NCBI RefSeq assembly: GCF_019130065.1
Contig: NZ_JAHSPG010000014.1
Coordinates: 124,001-188,000, forward strand
Length of the DNA: 64,000 nt
DNA from: Pinibacter aurantiacus
GTDB lineage: Bacteria > Bacteroidota > Bacteroidia > Chitinophagales > Chitinophagaceae
Direction of reading: 5' to 3'
A program made the translations under genes and the position numbers. The notes beneath the pieces are model-generated. The model did no database searches and was not told where the DNA came from. It saw nothing but the letters and a program-made list of their open reading frames with translations. How positions within the stretch are numbered: position 1 is the stretch's first letter; each line of letters opens with the position of its first letter. Below are positions 63,033-64,000 of this stretch, in pieces.

Positions 63033-64000
63033 CTAAGCTACGACCCATGTGTCTTTACTGCCACCACCTTGTGAAGAATTTACCACCAATGAACCTTCGC
63101 GCAGAGCCACACGAGTGAGGCCGCCCGGCACTATGTCAATTCCATCCGGGCCATACAAAGCAAATGGTCGCAGATCCACTCTTCTCGGTTGCAGCACACC
63201 ATTGATATAACACGGCGTGGAAGACAAACTGATAATTGGCTGCGCAATAAAACTGCGCGGATCCGCTTCGATGGCTCTTCTGAAATTTTCCATTTCCTGC
63301 TCTGTAGCTGCATTGCCGATCAACATGCCATAACCACCGGATTCATTAGTGCGCTTGATCACCATTTTATCCATGTTTTCAAAAACAAGCTTCTGATTTT
63401 CCGGCGATGCCAGCTGATAGGTCGGAACTGTTTTCAAAATAGGTTCTTCGTTCAGGTAATAACGGATCATGTCGGGCACATGCGCATACACAGCCTTATC
63501 ATCTGCAACCCCATTGCCCATTGCATTTACAATGGCAACATTTCCTTTTCGGTATGCCCAGTAAATACCGGGAACACCCAATATGCTATCTGGCCGGAAA
63601 ACGAGCGGATCAATAAAATCGTCGTCCACGCGGCGATAGATCACATCCACCTGCTGCAGGCCTTTGGTGGTTTTCATGTACACGTGATGGTTGTCTACCA
63701 CAAGATCACGACCTTCCACAAGTTCAATACCCATGAGCCTTGCCAACGTTGTATGTTCAAAATATGCAGAGTTGTAAATGCCTGGTGAAAGCAACACAAC
63801 GGTAGGATCGCTGTTTTGCCTGTTGGCGAGTGCCAGCAGATTTTTTAGCAGCAAGTCCGGATAATGCCTGACTGGCTTTATATTATTCTTTGGCAAAAGA
63901 TCTGGAAAGATGCGGTACGTAATGCTGCGATTTTCGAGCATATACGATACACCGGATGGCGTCCGCAAATTATCTTCCAGCACATAAAACTCTCCATCGT
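63033..64000 (-). CDS. Circularly permuted type 2 ATP-grasp protein (5' end cut by window edge)
   Basis: The reading frame is open to the right edge, so the start lies outside. The piece begins [20 protein letters not shown] and ends [10 protein letters not shown], both signature segments of the circularly permuted ATP-grasp family. The Lys/Glu-rich [20 protein letters not shown] segment is the ATP-binding loop. Such enzymes ligate amines to carboxylates with ATP and probably extend a peptide-like product that the transglutaminase then modifies. Confidence 0.92.
   Translation of the reverse strand, partial: DGEFYVLEDNLRTPSGVSYMLENRSITYRIFPDLLPKNNIKPVRHYPDLLLKNLLALANRQNSDPTVVLLSPGIYNSAYFEHTTLARLMGIELVEGRDLVVDNHHVYMKTTKGLQQVDVIYRRVDDDFIDPLVFRPDSILGVPGIYWAYRKGNVAIVNAMGNGVADDKAVYAHVPDMIRYYLNEEPILKTVPTYQLASPENQKLVFENMDKMVIKRTNESGGYGMLIGNAATEQEMENFRRAIEADPRSFIAQPIISLSSTPCYINGVLQPRRVDLRPFALYGPDGIDIVPGGLTRVALREGSLVVNSSQGGGSKDTWVVA

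Overview
The window looks like a Bacteroidota chromosome, most likely from a Chitinophagaceae-type soil or freshwater bacterium. The evidence is a SusC/SusD pair with an N-terminal STN domain, a FecR anti-sigma factor of the two-domain Bacteroidota type, T9SS C-terminal sorting domains, DUF6443-type RHS proteins, a Bacteroidota-style promoter (TTTG, spacer, TATCTTTG) and MobC/MobA mobilisation genes. No species can be named from the sequence alone.

Layout. 1-9.05 kb: an AraC regulator (cut by the window edge), a MauE/DoxX-like membrane protein, a small secreted two-cysteine protein, and on the other strand a TlpA-like thioredoxin, SusD, SusC and FecR. This looks like a nutrient-uptake locus coupled to a periplasmic thiol relay. 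9.4-10.9 kb: a single-domain response regulator and a peptidase E. 11.4-13.2 kb: a plasmid-like module (small ORF, SSB, DUF932). 13.5-26.8 kb: a minus-strand RHS locus. Six tightly spaced genes run from a helical/beta-barrel protein through two giant RHS proteins with a glutathione-peroxidase-like protein between them, then a putative immunity gene and a secreted protein. Orphan immunity-like genes and a decayed one lie downstream. 27.1-27.9 kb: an orphan ECF sigma factor preceded by a 108-bp nested palindrome. 28.0-44.0 kb: a mobile element with an XRE regulator, relic genes, a Dps/ferritin-like protein, Shedu nuclease, a HEPN-like protein, RadC/JAB, a candidate oriT, MobC, MobA relaxase, a VirD4/TraG coupling protein, a three-gene ABC-3C conflict system, a Roco GTPase with a TOPRIM-like tail, and a tyrosine integrase facing tRNA-Ser(GCU). 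44.2-64 kb: ordinary backbone with sulfatase, TerC, PyrD, thiolase, a LuxR-type response regulator and TPR histidine kinase, two T9SS-sorted secreted proteins, a lipoprotein, FumC, enoyl-CoA hydratase, TRIC channel, and the transglutaminase / alpha-E / ATP-grasp triad, which is cut by the right edge.

How the parts work together. The mobile element carries at least three candidate antiphage or conflict systems (Shedu, ABC-3C, Roco-TOPRIM) and probably a fourth (HEPN) on a chassis that can be mobilised but has no transfer-pore genes in view. The RHS locus looks like a polymorphic-toxin operon with its own immunity genes.

Most unusual signal. In the backbone from about 46 to 61 kb, nine intergenic gaps each hold a long inverted repeat. 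In most of them the arms are short tandem units (about 7-11 bp), different in sequence from gap to gap but alike in design. In two of these hairpins one arm is interrupted by a 26- or 28-bp GC-rich REP-like element. At the 59.2-kb site, removing it restores the arm exactly. Nothing of this kind was seen in 1-44 kb.
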